This document shows, in pieces, positions 33,786-44,246 of a stretch of DNA of 45,957 bases. The translations under genes and the position numbers were made by a program. This stretch comes from Rhizaria sp. SCN 62-66. Lineage: Eukaryota; Rhizaria, unplaced. Location: contig MEDY01000362.1 in NCBI GenBank assembly GCA_001724265.1, positions 1-45,957 of the forward strand, written 5' to 3'. The number at the start of each line of letters is the position of its first letter. Positions within the stretch are counted from its first letter, which is position 1. The notes below the pieces were generated by a model. It made no database searches. It saw only the letters and a program-made list of their open reading frames with translations, and was not told the DNA's origin.

Positions 33786-36428
33786 TCAGCTCTGCCACTC
33801 CTTCTTAAGAGAAAAGTAACTGTGGTATTGCCTTGCAGTTTGCTGACCCTTTGCAAAGGCCTTCACGGTCTTCGGTTCTTTCGCATTTTTTAGCACGTTG
33901 ATGAGTTCTGGAAGCTCTTGAACCGGTTCAGTCTTAAGATCTTTGAGATATCCTAAGATTGTTAATGACACATTTTTTTCGAACTCTGGTGCCTGCTGCG
34001 TCTCTATGGAGTGAAATGGCTGACACTGCAACGTACCAGTGGTAATCATATCCACAATAACTTCCTTAGAGGGGATTTTGAGCTTAGTCTTGGTCACTAA
34101 ACTAATTACGCTTGTTAAGTTATCTTTTAAGATTGCATCATGGAACGCAACCGGATCAGTTACAGCTTTTAAGGCATAACGGAAGCTGCCTTGAACAGCT
34201 TTGGAAATACTTCTTACCTCGGTGAAACCCAGAGTATTGAGCCCTGTGATAATCTCGTTATATGACCAGGCATACGACCATAACGGAATGACGCAGATGT
34301 CTTTCGGCATACAGTCATGCTTTACCAGATTAACGCAGTTGTGACTTATTTTAGGAGAGGTCGTAATTACATTGGTTGCCTTATTCATCAGGCTGTAGAT
34401 AGGACTCAATTCACCCTTTTCGTCGGAATCAAAAAGATACACCGTATTCCACTTTAATAACATAACCTTTGCTCCGTTCTCGTCTAAACGTTCCACAGTG
34501 CCACTGCCGTTACGGTACAGATCAATGTCATTCCTTGGCATGTGACAAATGACATCCATTCCGAACTCAAAAAGCGCGACATACCATATGAGGTTGAGCA
34601 TAACTGATTTCCCAATGCCAGGCGGGCCGCTCACAACAAACTGCCTCCCGAACTCTTCGTGTCCAAACTCCGTGTGTTTAAAACCCGCATGGATTAACTT
34701 AGACACGCCCAGTTGAACCAAGATAGTCTTGTAAAGATGATAGTGTGACACCCGCAACATCAACAAACGAACGGCTTCAGAGTTGTAACCTGTGCCTCCA
34801 AAGGGAAAGTGGGGCATGGTGTCGGTGCTATTTGGGTTCTCAGGGACCTCAAGGATCTGAAAGACTTTGTTCTCACCCGTAGCATCATTAACAGTCCCCC
34901 ATTTCATATTAGGCTGCAACATGGCGAACGTTGCAAAGTTAACTTTGACTTCAGTTAAATGCTTAAGCAATTTAAGTTCCGTAATTTCCTTCAGCTCTGC
35001 TTCGGTTGCACTCCGCTGATTCTAACGCAGCTATGCCTCAGCCATCTTACGTTCGCCAACAGCCCACTGAAACATATCATTCGCATGACGCAACGTCTTT
35101 TGTGCAGCACGCAGTTGCGCTTTGGTGCTCTGAAGAATCTTGATTTGAGCCGGCAGCAGCCCGTTATGGTTGATTGGCAGCGTTTTCATTCTGAGTTCAG
35201 CATCAGTCACTTTGATCTTGGCCGTCACCACATTGTGCTTTTGTTCCGCCTCTCGGAACACATCTTGCGCCAGTTGGCGCTTATCCTTGGCCAATTGTAA
35301 CTAGGCATTGACCTTCCTGTGCTGGGCCTTGGCCACGGTATACTAGTATTGATATGTCAAAAGGTCCGACTGTGAACCTACTTTTTCAGGTTTGGGTGCG
35401 CTTGTGTTCACTACAGCTTCAGCAACGTCCATCAACTGCTTAGCTTCTTCTTTACTTCGCTTCGCCTCAATACAAGCCTACTCTGCCGCAAGGGTCGCTA
35501 ACTCGGTTTCTTTCTTTGCCAGGTTGGCTTCTTCCTTCACCAACGCAGCCTTAGCCATGTCGAGTTTAGCTTGAGCGACTGTCACATCTAGTTCAGCCTT
35601 CGCCTTCTCAGCAGCAACACGGTCGCGTTCAGCTTCTGTGTAGGGTTGTGTAGTCGTAATAATCTTGACAAGCTTGGAACTCGCTGATTTGAGCTACTTT
35701 TCGCAGCGTGCAACGCTCAACATCTCCCTGTCGATAGACCTCTTTGTAATCTCGATTAGCGACTGATACCACACGCGTTCTTTTTCATTTTCTAAAAAAA
35801 GAAGAGGGAAAGCAGATTAAATGGGGTTAAATCATGTGAGGTACTCGTATACTTTAAATAACCAAGGATTAACTTTAAGAATATCCCTTAAGATCAAGTG
35901 ATGATTATAAAAGTCAACAGACAAATGTTAGAGCCTCAATGCAAACAGTAACGTACGACTCGGAGCTTTGTTCTTGTCTTTGTCTCGAGCGCTGTTGTAA
36001 CAGTGCTGTGGCGACGCGGCCGATCGCTTGACGCCACCTGTAGTAACTCTGGTCGCTGTGGCGCCCGCATCTGCCTTGCCAGCAGTGGTGAACGCGCGGG
36101 CGACGGCGCCGACCACCGGCGACGCAGCAGCTGCCAGCGTCTGCTGCGGCTGCGGCCAGATCGGCGGCGCCGAGGCCCACACTTCCGCCCGAACGCGGGC
36201 CAGCGCGGTGTTAAGTGATGGGGAGGGGTGAGGGTCCGCAGTGGGAATTGATGGAAAGGCTAGGAGAGGGGGGCTTGGAGCGGAAGAGATTGCAACGGCG
36301 GACATCTGGATGCCGACTGAGCCGGATTGGGGTCTAGGGGTGGCAGAACGACTGCAACTAGCAAGTAAAAAGGTGCAGGATGTGTGCGGTGCAATGCAAC
36401 GCATTAGACGCTTGCTAGCATATGACAT
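33786..36428 (-). CDS. Coiled-coil and P-loop ATPase protein, Crinkler/RHS-like, with six in-frame TAG codons
   Basis: Two exons (minus): 35957-36428 and 33786-35791; stop TGA; about 825 residues if TAG is sense. The intron starts GTACGT and ends TTTTTAG, splitting a codon that becomes Gln158. Exon 1 (157 residues) is GC-rich, Ala/Ser/Pro-rich, without known domain. Residues ~160-440 form a long Lys/Glu/Ala/Gln coiled coil. Then comes an NTPase segment: Walker A GPPGIGKS (546-553), a Walker B-like VYLFDSDE, then NVITTSPK and IPLWSYAW. Order and spacing resemble the P-loop ATPase of retrotransposon hot spot (RHS) and Crinkler-type proteins, families often found in mobile or fast-evolving regions; function is unknown. 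TAG occurs at codons 190, 262, 307, 321, 411 and 414. Base composition is lower in GC than neighbours. It is flanked by pseudogene debris, suggesting a transposed or recombined segment. Confidence 0.7.
35022..35033 (-). other. Pair of in-frame TAG codons in the RHS-like gene
   Basis: On the minus strand the frame reads KMAEA-TAG-LR-TAG-NQRSA, in the coiled-coil region just before the ATPase part. Four more lie at 35301-35303, 35343-35345, 35478-35480 and 35694-35696. All six are TAG; the frame between them has no TAA or TGA. Confidence 0.95.
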
Positions 36429-36904
36429 TATGCCGAGCAGCGGCGATTCGGCTTGAGGGTATCATTGCGACAAGAGTTGTGCCAAGCGGTCATTTGGAGG
36501 GTTTGGAAATGAAAATGAAAACATGGAAGAATTGGCTTAGAGGTGAGATACAGCAAACGTTTATGACGTGGAAAACACAATATACAACCATTTAAACAAA
36601 CCTATATGACATTAAAACGTTCGCCTAGTTCGCTAACTGGATCTTTTAGAAGGACTTGTCGCCGCACGTTGAAAGAGCAGTAGCAGTCGTGGGCAAAGAA
36701 AAAACAAACCTGTATCGATGTGCTTTGAGGAAGGTGAATCGACAGCAGTGAAAAACTAAGCGGTGATTGTGTATTGGCCAGATCACTAAAATGGCGTGCA
36801 GGCAAACCGCGACCCTGTGTAGTTTCGAATGTGCTATGTACGTACTACAGTCAGTAATAGAAGTTTATTACTGACTCTACGTATCCATGATGTTTTTATG
36901 GACT
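36429..36904. other. Intergenic spacer
   Basis: Between the RHS-like gene start and the ICMT stop, both on the minus strand. A short AT-rich frame (36602-36805) has no recognisable motif and is not called. Confidence 0.5.
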
Positions 36905-38422
36905 TCACGCGATAAAGGGGATGCGAGTGGGCACGCGAGCGCGGTAGTCCCGGTACTCCTGGCCGAAAAACCTCTCCAGAGGCACTTCCTCGGTGCGGAT
37001 GCGGTCGTCGAAGAACTTCCACGCTACGGCGGCGTAGGCCACGGCGCAAAAGGGGTTCAGCAGCATGACTTGGAGTCCAACGGCCCAGAAGAACCAGCCG
37101 CAGTAGCTATAGACACACAGAGAGAGTATGGCATGTTAGATCTTATCAAATTTACATAAATATTGCACGGGTTACACAAAGTTATATTATTTACGTGATA
37201 TACTGACTAAAACGCTCATAATATCAATTCATGTTGTTAGATATAAAGTTAAGTGAATATTAGATGGTTTCACTTGTAACCCCGCTCAGTTGATCTTGCC
37301 ATCCCTTTGTTCGAGGTTATAGAACAGAGATATTATTTTCTTTTCAGGTCTAGTTCACTGGACGTACGACGGGTGGCGCGAGAGCGCGTAGACCCCACTG
37401 GTCACGAGCACGTGTTCCGCGCGCTTCGAGTGCTGGATCAGGTGCGTGAAGCTGGCCCCGGCCTCCCACATCGCCAGCGACCGCATCAACTGTCCCGCTG
37501 CGGCCACGGCAGCGCCCGCCGCGGCGAGGACCGTGAGCAGGGAGAGCGTGCCGGTGGTGTCGGTGGAGGCCCGGAGCTTCCACCCGGGGCAAAGGAGCAA
37601 CTCGAGAAGGTACTCGACGACGGCGGCGCGGACGGCGTACTTCATCTCGACGGAGTCAGAGAGCAAAAACGCTACAGGTTAAAACATGCAAAAGCAAGTG
37701 AAAATAAAACATATTCACAATTGAAGGGCGTGCATTGATGAGAGAGAAATCGATTGTGAGAGCAAACGGAGCGATGAGGAAGTGGTTAAAACGAAGAGAC
37801 AGAGAGATGTATATGAGAGCATATTTCAGCATATTTCGAAAATAAAACTTGAAGCTGAAGAAACCAAGCGAAACAAGAGTGTGACATAGACACATTATTT
37901 AGATAAGACACCGTTTATGGATATGCCAACCGTACCTTTGGTGGTGAGGTCCTGCGGGTGCGCGAGGCCCTGGAGCATGAACTCACACCAGTGGAAGACG
38001 CACATCGCGAACACAAACAGCGCGATGTTCCAGTACGCGGGCCACGCGAAGGCGGCCCAGAGCGCGGAGGCCCCCACAGCGCCCAGCGCAAGCCCGGTGA
38101 GCGCGGCCTGGCCGAGCCCGCGAGGGGAATACTGTGGGCATGCGCGGAAGGGGGCGGTGAAGCGTTCCCAGGCGGCGCTGGTGTGGGACAGGCCCGGGAC
38201 CGCGAAGAGGGCGGCTAGGGCGCGCGTGGATGCTTCGCCAGTGGTGCGCAGCCCGCGCTGCGCAAGGGACATCCACGCGGGCTGTTGCGGGCGGGCGGTG
38301 GTCGCGGTGGCGGCGGCGGGGCGGGCGGAGGCAGAGGCATACTGCTGAGACTGGGACTGGTACTGCTGAGGGAAGGCGGGGGAGCCGCCGCTGTCGGAGT
38401 CGGAGTTCTCGGAGTCGGACAT
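36905..38422 (-). CDS. ICMT: Protein-S-isoprenylcysteine O-methyltransferase
   Basis: Three exons (minus): 37936-38422, 37368-37671 and 36905-37106; 330 residues; stop TGA. Introns start GTACGG and GTACGT and end TGTAG and TATAG; both joins keep frame. The enzyme methylates the C-terminal prenylated cysteine of CaaX proteins in the ER membrane using S-adenosylmethionine. Family landmarks: FHWCEFMLQ after the first helices, DSVEMKYAV, then GQLMRSLAMWEAGASFTHLI, LVTSGVYALSRHPSYCGWFFW across the last splice, GLQVMLLNPF and the final FFGQEYRDYRARVPTRIPFI, the cofactor- and substrate-binding C-terminus. The N-terminus adds about 90 residues that are acidic Ser/Asp, then Gln/Ala-rich, compared with the ~284-residue human protein. 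A partial copy lies at 33629-33780. Confidence 0.96.
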
Positions 38423-38875
38423 CGGCAGAGACTCTGCGGTGTGAAGAAGTGAGAATGGGGCGCGAGGGTCACAAATGAGAAGGACAGGTCGGGTGAGCGA
38501 GTGATTGGATTGTTGTTGGTGTGACTGACGTGACAGTTTATGAGTTTATGATAGAGTTCTTTTGGGATGTAGAGGCGATAGTTTGAAATCCATTATTAGT
38601 ATAACGAAGATTTAAACTGGCCTAACATTCACACGTTATTCTACAGCATTTGACAGTCACCTCATCGCAAGCGTCGCGCGTTTTTGCATCTTAACTTCAA
38701 CGACCACTCGCTGTGTCATCGACCTGCCCGTCTTCCCTTATCTTCTCGTCTCTTCTCGTTATCTCTTGCCATCAATCAACAAAATCTCGAAGTTCTCAAA
38801 CTAACATTGATGTACCTCTATTTATATTGTTTAATTTTCCTATATGCTTTTGTATCCGAAACTTTTGTGCCTAGA
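38423..38875. other. Divergent intergenic region
   Basis: Between ICMT (-) and the small membrane protein (+), so it should hold both promoters. The plus frame is open back to 38684 but AT-rich, including an alternative ATG at 38810. Confidence 0.45.
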
Positions 38876-39379
38876 ATGAACGGCAACCGCAGTCTCCGCG
38901 CCTCTGGCACCGACGGTTCGGACCACCAGTTCCGCCAAGTCCTTGACGCGCGCTACTCCATCATGGCCGCGAGCAAGGCTCGTCTGCAATACGTCAGCTA
39001 CGCACATTTTATTGCCGCCGCCCTGCTGCTTCTGCTGTGTTTCACCCAGCCTCTTGCCCTGGGCTTCGACTCCGGACTCGCTTTGCGGCTGCTGTGGGCC
39101 GGGCTCGTCTGCGCCACCGCGCCCTTGGGCACGCTGTACACGGCCCGCGGTGTCACGGACGCGATCGGCGGCTACATAATCGCCATGGCCGTCACCGCTG
39201 CGCTCGCCACCGTCCTCGCGCTTACCGCCCTCGCCCATAGTGAACAAGCGGGGATCGCGCCCCTGGGCGTGCACGCGCTGACGGCGGCCGTGGCGGCGGC
39301 GGGCGCGATCACGGCCAAGACCCTGCAGGCTGCCGCGGCCAAAAAGCCCACGGGCGGTGTGCGCCAGCGCGTGGCGTGA
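38876..39379 (+). CDS. Small four-helix membrane protein, unknown
   Basis: Single exon, 167 residues from the ATG at 38876 (MNGNRSLRAS), where composition becomes GC-rich; stop TGA. An upstream in-frame ATG at 38810 would add 22 hydrophobic residues but lies in AT-rich sequence. About 40 soluble residues precede four hydrophobic segments (about 42-67, 70-95, 98-124 and 130-152), and the protein ends in a basic tail (KKPTGGVRQRVA). I do not recognise the family. It could be an ER or Golgi tetraspan accessory protein, but nothing in the sequence decides this. Confidence 0.65.
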   Translation: MNGNRSLRASGTDGSDHQFRQVLDARYSIMAASKARLQYVSYAHFIAAALLLLLCFTQPLALGFDSGLALRLLWAGLVCATAPLGTLYTARGVTDAIGGYIIAMAVTAALATVLALTALAHSEQAGIAPLGVHALTAAVAAAGAITAKTLQAAAAKKPTGGVRQRVA

Positions 39380-39995
39380 GCGGTGTGCATGGTTATTTGT
39401 ACATTATACACAGAGAAAAGTGAGTGTGTGACCGTGAGAAGAGAAATTACAAGTTGTTATTTTTTTTATGAAATAGAGTGAGTGAGATAGCGGTCAAATG
39501 TTGAGACTTTGATGTGGTCGTGTCAGGACTGTCCTTATCGTGTCAATATGAAGTGAATACATGAGGTAAGTTCATGCTCCAGAAGCAAAACGGTGCGCGT
39601 GATTTGATGAGTAAAAGCGACTGCTTGCTTGTTTACTTTCTCACCTCTCATGAATTAGATGAAACATTTTTCTTTATACTATCTAAATATACACTTATAC
39701 GTTTATCACATAATACCAACAATACCCAAGCAACGCGTATTCAGTATATAATCAAATCACGACTAGGAGTTGATATCAACGCACGTTTGCCTTGCTTCAC
39801 TTTGCTTTGTTTTGCTTTGCTTGTTATGCGAATAGTTACTGGCCCTCGTGTCACTCCTCATATGTCTTTTACGCACGCAGTTATATTCATGTCTGTGATA
39901 TCATCAACTTGCACAAACAGTCAAAAAGTCATTGAGAAGCTAGGCTAGTAACTCTTCGTAAGTCTTAGTCAAGCTTCAGATGAGCTTTTCCTAAC
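39380..39995. other. Convergent spacer
   Basis: AT-rich sequence between the small membrane protein stop (+) and the Rab stop (-). A 124-codon plus-strand frame (39574-39948) is AT-rich, has no motif and overlaps no conserved feature; it is not called. Confidence 0.45.
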
Positions 39996-41018
39996 TCAGC
40001 AACAGCCGCCCTTGTTGGCGTCCCCGCTGCCGCCGCTGCCGCCAGCGAGGTCGACGGGCGCCATCAGGTCCACGCCGCCGCCACCCATGCCGCCGCCGCC
40101 GCTGCCGCCGCCACCGGCCGCGTCGATCTGCTCCAACGCCTTAGAAGCTAAGAGAGTGAAGACGTGCTCGACGTTTTGCGCAGTGCGGGCTGACGTCTCA
40201 ACGTACGGCATGCCGCGCGCACTGGCCCACGCGCGTGCGGCGTCAGCGGGCACCTGGCGGCGGTCCTCGCAGTCGGCCTTAGTGCCGACCAGGATGCAGT
40301 CGACGGTCGAACGCGCGTACATCTGGATGTCGCCGTACCAGATGTCGAGCGATTTGAACGTGCTTGCTTCGGTGATGTCAAACGCGATGATGACGGCGTC
40401 GCCGGAGCGGTAGTAGGAAGTGGTGACGGTGCGGAAACGCTCCTGACCGGCACAGTCCCAGAGCTAAGCAAGGGAAAGGAGGTAGAGAGTGTGTTAGCAA
40501 AAGGAGCAACAGAGTTGTGAGGTGTTGTGAGGATATATGAATGGGAAGACGAGGACTTGTTCGAACAAAATGAAAAAATATGAATAGAAAAATCACTTAT
40601 TATCATACAAGCAAGGCTGCGGTCTTAAATAGGGATAGTGCGGTCGCTTGGTGGCGGGGGGAGACTCAAAGGAATGGACATACCTGAAGGTGAACGTTGC
40701 GGCCGTGGATGACCATGGGCTTGATCTCGAAGTCGATGCCCACAGTCGACGTGTACATGTTGTCAAACGGGTCGCCCATAAAGCCCTTGAGCAGGCAACT
40801 CTTGCCGACACCTGCTCAGAGAATAGGAGGAAACAGATAAGGGGTGTTGGGGTGAGTGAATGTCACGGGCGACGAGGCCACGAGGCAAAGCGATGCAGGG
40901 TATGTAAAAAAAAAGAAGGGATTATTGCAATAAATCCATCGTCAACAAGACAGAAGAGAAACGTACCAGAATCGCCAATCAAAATGCACTTAATAACAGT
41001 CACCGGAGCTCCAGCCAT
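39996..41018 (-). CDS. Rab-family small GTPase with atypical G4 motif
   Basis: Three exons (minus): 40967-41018, 40684-40811 and 39996-40463; 215 residues; stop TGA. Introns start GTACGT and GTATGT. Rab GTPases direct vesicle docking when GTP-bound. Motifs: G1 GDSGVGKS (15-22, spanning the first splice), switch I threonine in STVGIDFE, G3 WDCAGQE (62-68), G5 ETSA (149-152), and a C-terminal CC for geranylgeranylation after a Gly-rich hypervariable tail. The G4 box reads TKAD (121-124) where nearly all Rabs have NKxD; the Asp that reads guanine is kept but the Asn is Thr. The tail has an unusual (G)n-S/M-(G)n stretch. Subfamily cannot be assigned confidently; overall it is closest to the Rab1/Rab8/Rab11 type. 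Confidence 0.93.
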
Positions 41019-41377
41019 CGTGTTATACTCCTTGCAAAGTCTCTCACAAGAATCAGACCATGACTCGTGTGACCGAGCTGACTGGCGGTGGCGAGCGACG
41101 TGTGAGCCACAGTCAAACGACCACAAATACTCAAACAGAGCGGAAAGCACCTTATACCGTAATTTATGCAGATAAATTCATGATTTCATAATACCTGACT
41201 TTTTAGACTACGTGTTTTCGGTATTGTGTCCATGTACTACTACAACATAGCAAGATGTATTCAAGGAGAGATTAGAATCTTAGATAGAGAAGAGAATCAC
41301 ACGCAACCTCATCAGTTACGAGAACGTCCGTGTCAAAAGGAAGGAGAAGAAGCAGAGGCAACAGCGCGTTGCTTACT
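41019..41377. other. Short spacer between Rab and GAPDH
   Basis: About 360 bp between the Rab start and the GAPDH stop, both minus strand. It holds the Rab promoter and GAPDH 3' sequence; no gene is seen. Confidence 0.45.
41150..41158 (-). promoter_or_regulatory. Possible TATA-like element of the Rab gene
   Basis: The minus strand reads GGTATAAGG about 135 nt upstream of the Rab ATG. Only composition and position support it. Confidence 0.2.
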
Positions 41378-43238
<1,861 letters not shown>

Positions 43239-43586
43239 ATGAACAAGTCCTACTTGCTCTGTCTGATTTTTGCGCTGCTTGCTGCCGCCGCGAGCGCGTC
43301 CTTCTGCGGCCCCAGCGAGCGCGAGTGCACCGTCGAGCTGCGCGGTCAAACCCACATCGCGTGCTACTCGCCCACGACGCACCGCTGCCTCGAGTCGGCG
43401 CGTATCCTTGCCCCGCGCGAGCACGATACGCGCTGCGGTGACGGCACAATTTCCTCCGAGACCCACGTGTGCCACCGCGGCGGACTCGTGTGCCCCGTGT
43501 CGAACCCCGACGTGTGCGGGTACTCATGCTACAACAGCAACGAGCTGGGCTGCAACCGTGGCGTACTGACCGTCCTGCGCCACTAA
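43239..43586 (+). CDS. Small secreted Cys-rich protein (CBM52-like modules)
   Basis: Single exon, 115 residues, stop TAA. The ATG at 43239 begins a signal peptide (MNKSYLLCLIFALLAAAASA); in-frame ATGs at 43215 and earlier are possible starts but would spoil it. The mature ~95 residues contain eleven cysteines in what looks like degenerate repeats: CGPSEREC, ACYSPTTHRC, RCGDG...HVC followed by GLVCPVS, and VCGYSCYNSNELGC. The LVCPV...CG-x-x-CY-x-S...C arrangement matches the tail of the secreted Gln-rich protein at 27.6-27.8 kb and resembles CBM52-type carbohydrate-binding modules. I infer an extracellular disulfide-rich protein that may bind surface polysaccharide; the ligand is unknown. Confidence 0.72.
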   Translation: MNKSYLLCLIFALLAAAASASFCGPSERECTVELRGQTHIACYSPTTHRCLESARILAPREHDTRCGDGTISSETHVCHRGGLVCPVSNPDVCGYSCYNSNELGCNRGVLTVLRH

Positions 43587-44246
43587 AGCAACAGAAGTCA
43601 CACAAACGCACTAAATCCACATAGTCGACGCGTTTCTGTGTTTACATGTGCCGCAGTCGAACTCCGAAGTCGCGTTTCAAGTGGTAATGTTCGAGCAAAT
43701 AAGCCATTGATTTCACAAACGTAACGTAAAACGACAATACGACTTTGCTTTAAACGCTAGGAAGTTCAAACACAAATAAATAAACCCATTTACAAAAGCC
43801 TTTAGCTTATGAGTTTAGATTGCGAGCATCGAGCGAATCAGCATCCTTTTATTATTTGACTCTGTGCATATTGGCACCGTTTCAACATTTGTTCGTACCT
43901 GACAAGCGAGAGCTCAGCTATCCTGCATTAATTCTATTTGTAACACTTGTATAATACATGGCGTGCGTGTGTCAGTTATTTCGCGGAGATACACACATTT
44001 GTCGTGTACAGTCAAACAAGAAAATGAACTTTTCACTGTGAGCAGTACGTCGCAATGAGTCATTAAACTTGAAAGATACTTAGTAAAAATATCAAGAAAG
44101 CACGCATTATGCGATTGTATTTTGATCGAAATGTAAACAACAACTAGTCACGATATTAAGGAAAAGATACACGAATATGGACACTGCCTTGCAGTGTTAT
44201 GTTGAAATGCAGCAAGGCTGCGAAATTGTGAAGGGGGTTGGGATGT
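43587..44246. other. Convergent spacer
   Basis: AT-rich 660 bp between the small Cys-rich gene (+) and the PSI-type surface protein stop (-). No gene or RNA is recognised. Confidence 0.5.

Noticed and set aside
28138-36428. Pseudogene decay as the explanation for the TAG codons
   Set aside because: Only TAG appears, never TAA, TGA or a frameshift, in two unrelated genes; splice sites and catalytic motifs are intact. The true pseudogenes nearby (Aurora, ICMT copy) look different, with lost catalytic residues and frame changes.
28138-36428. Leucine as the meaning of UAG
   Set aside because: Not excluded, since a UAG-to-Leu code exists, but the Gln-run and Ser-Gln repeat contexts favour Gln; left as the less likely alternative.
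39574-39948. 124-codon plus-strand frame between the small membrane protein and Rab
   Set aside because: AT-rich composition unlike every supported gene here and no recognisable domain or signal peptide.
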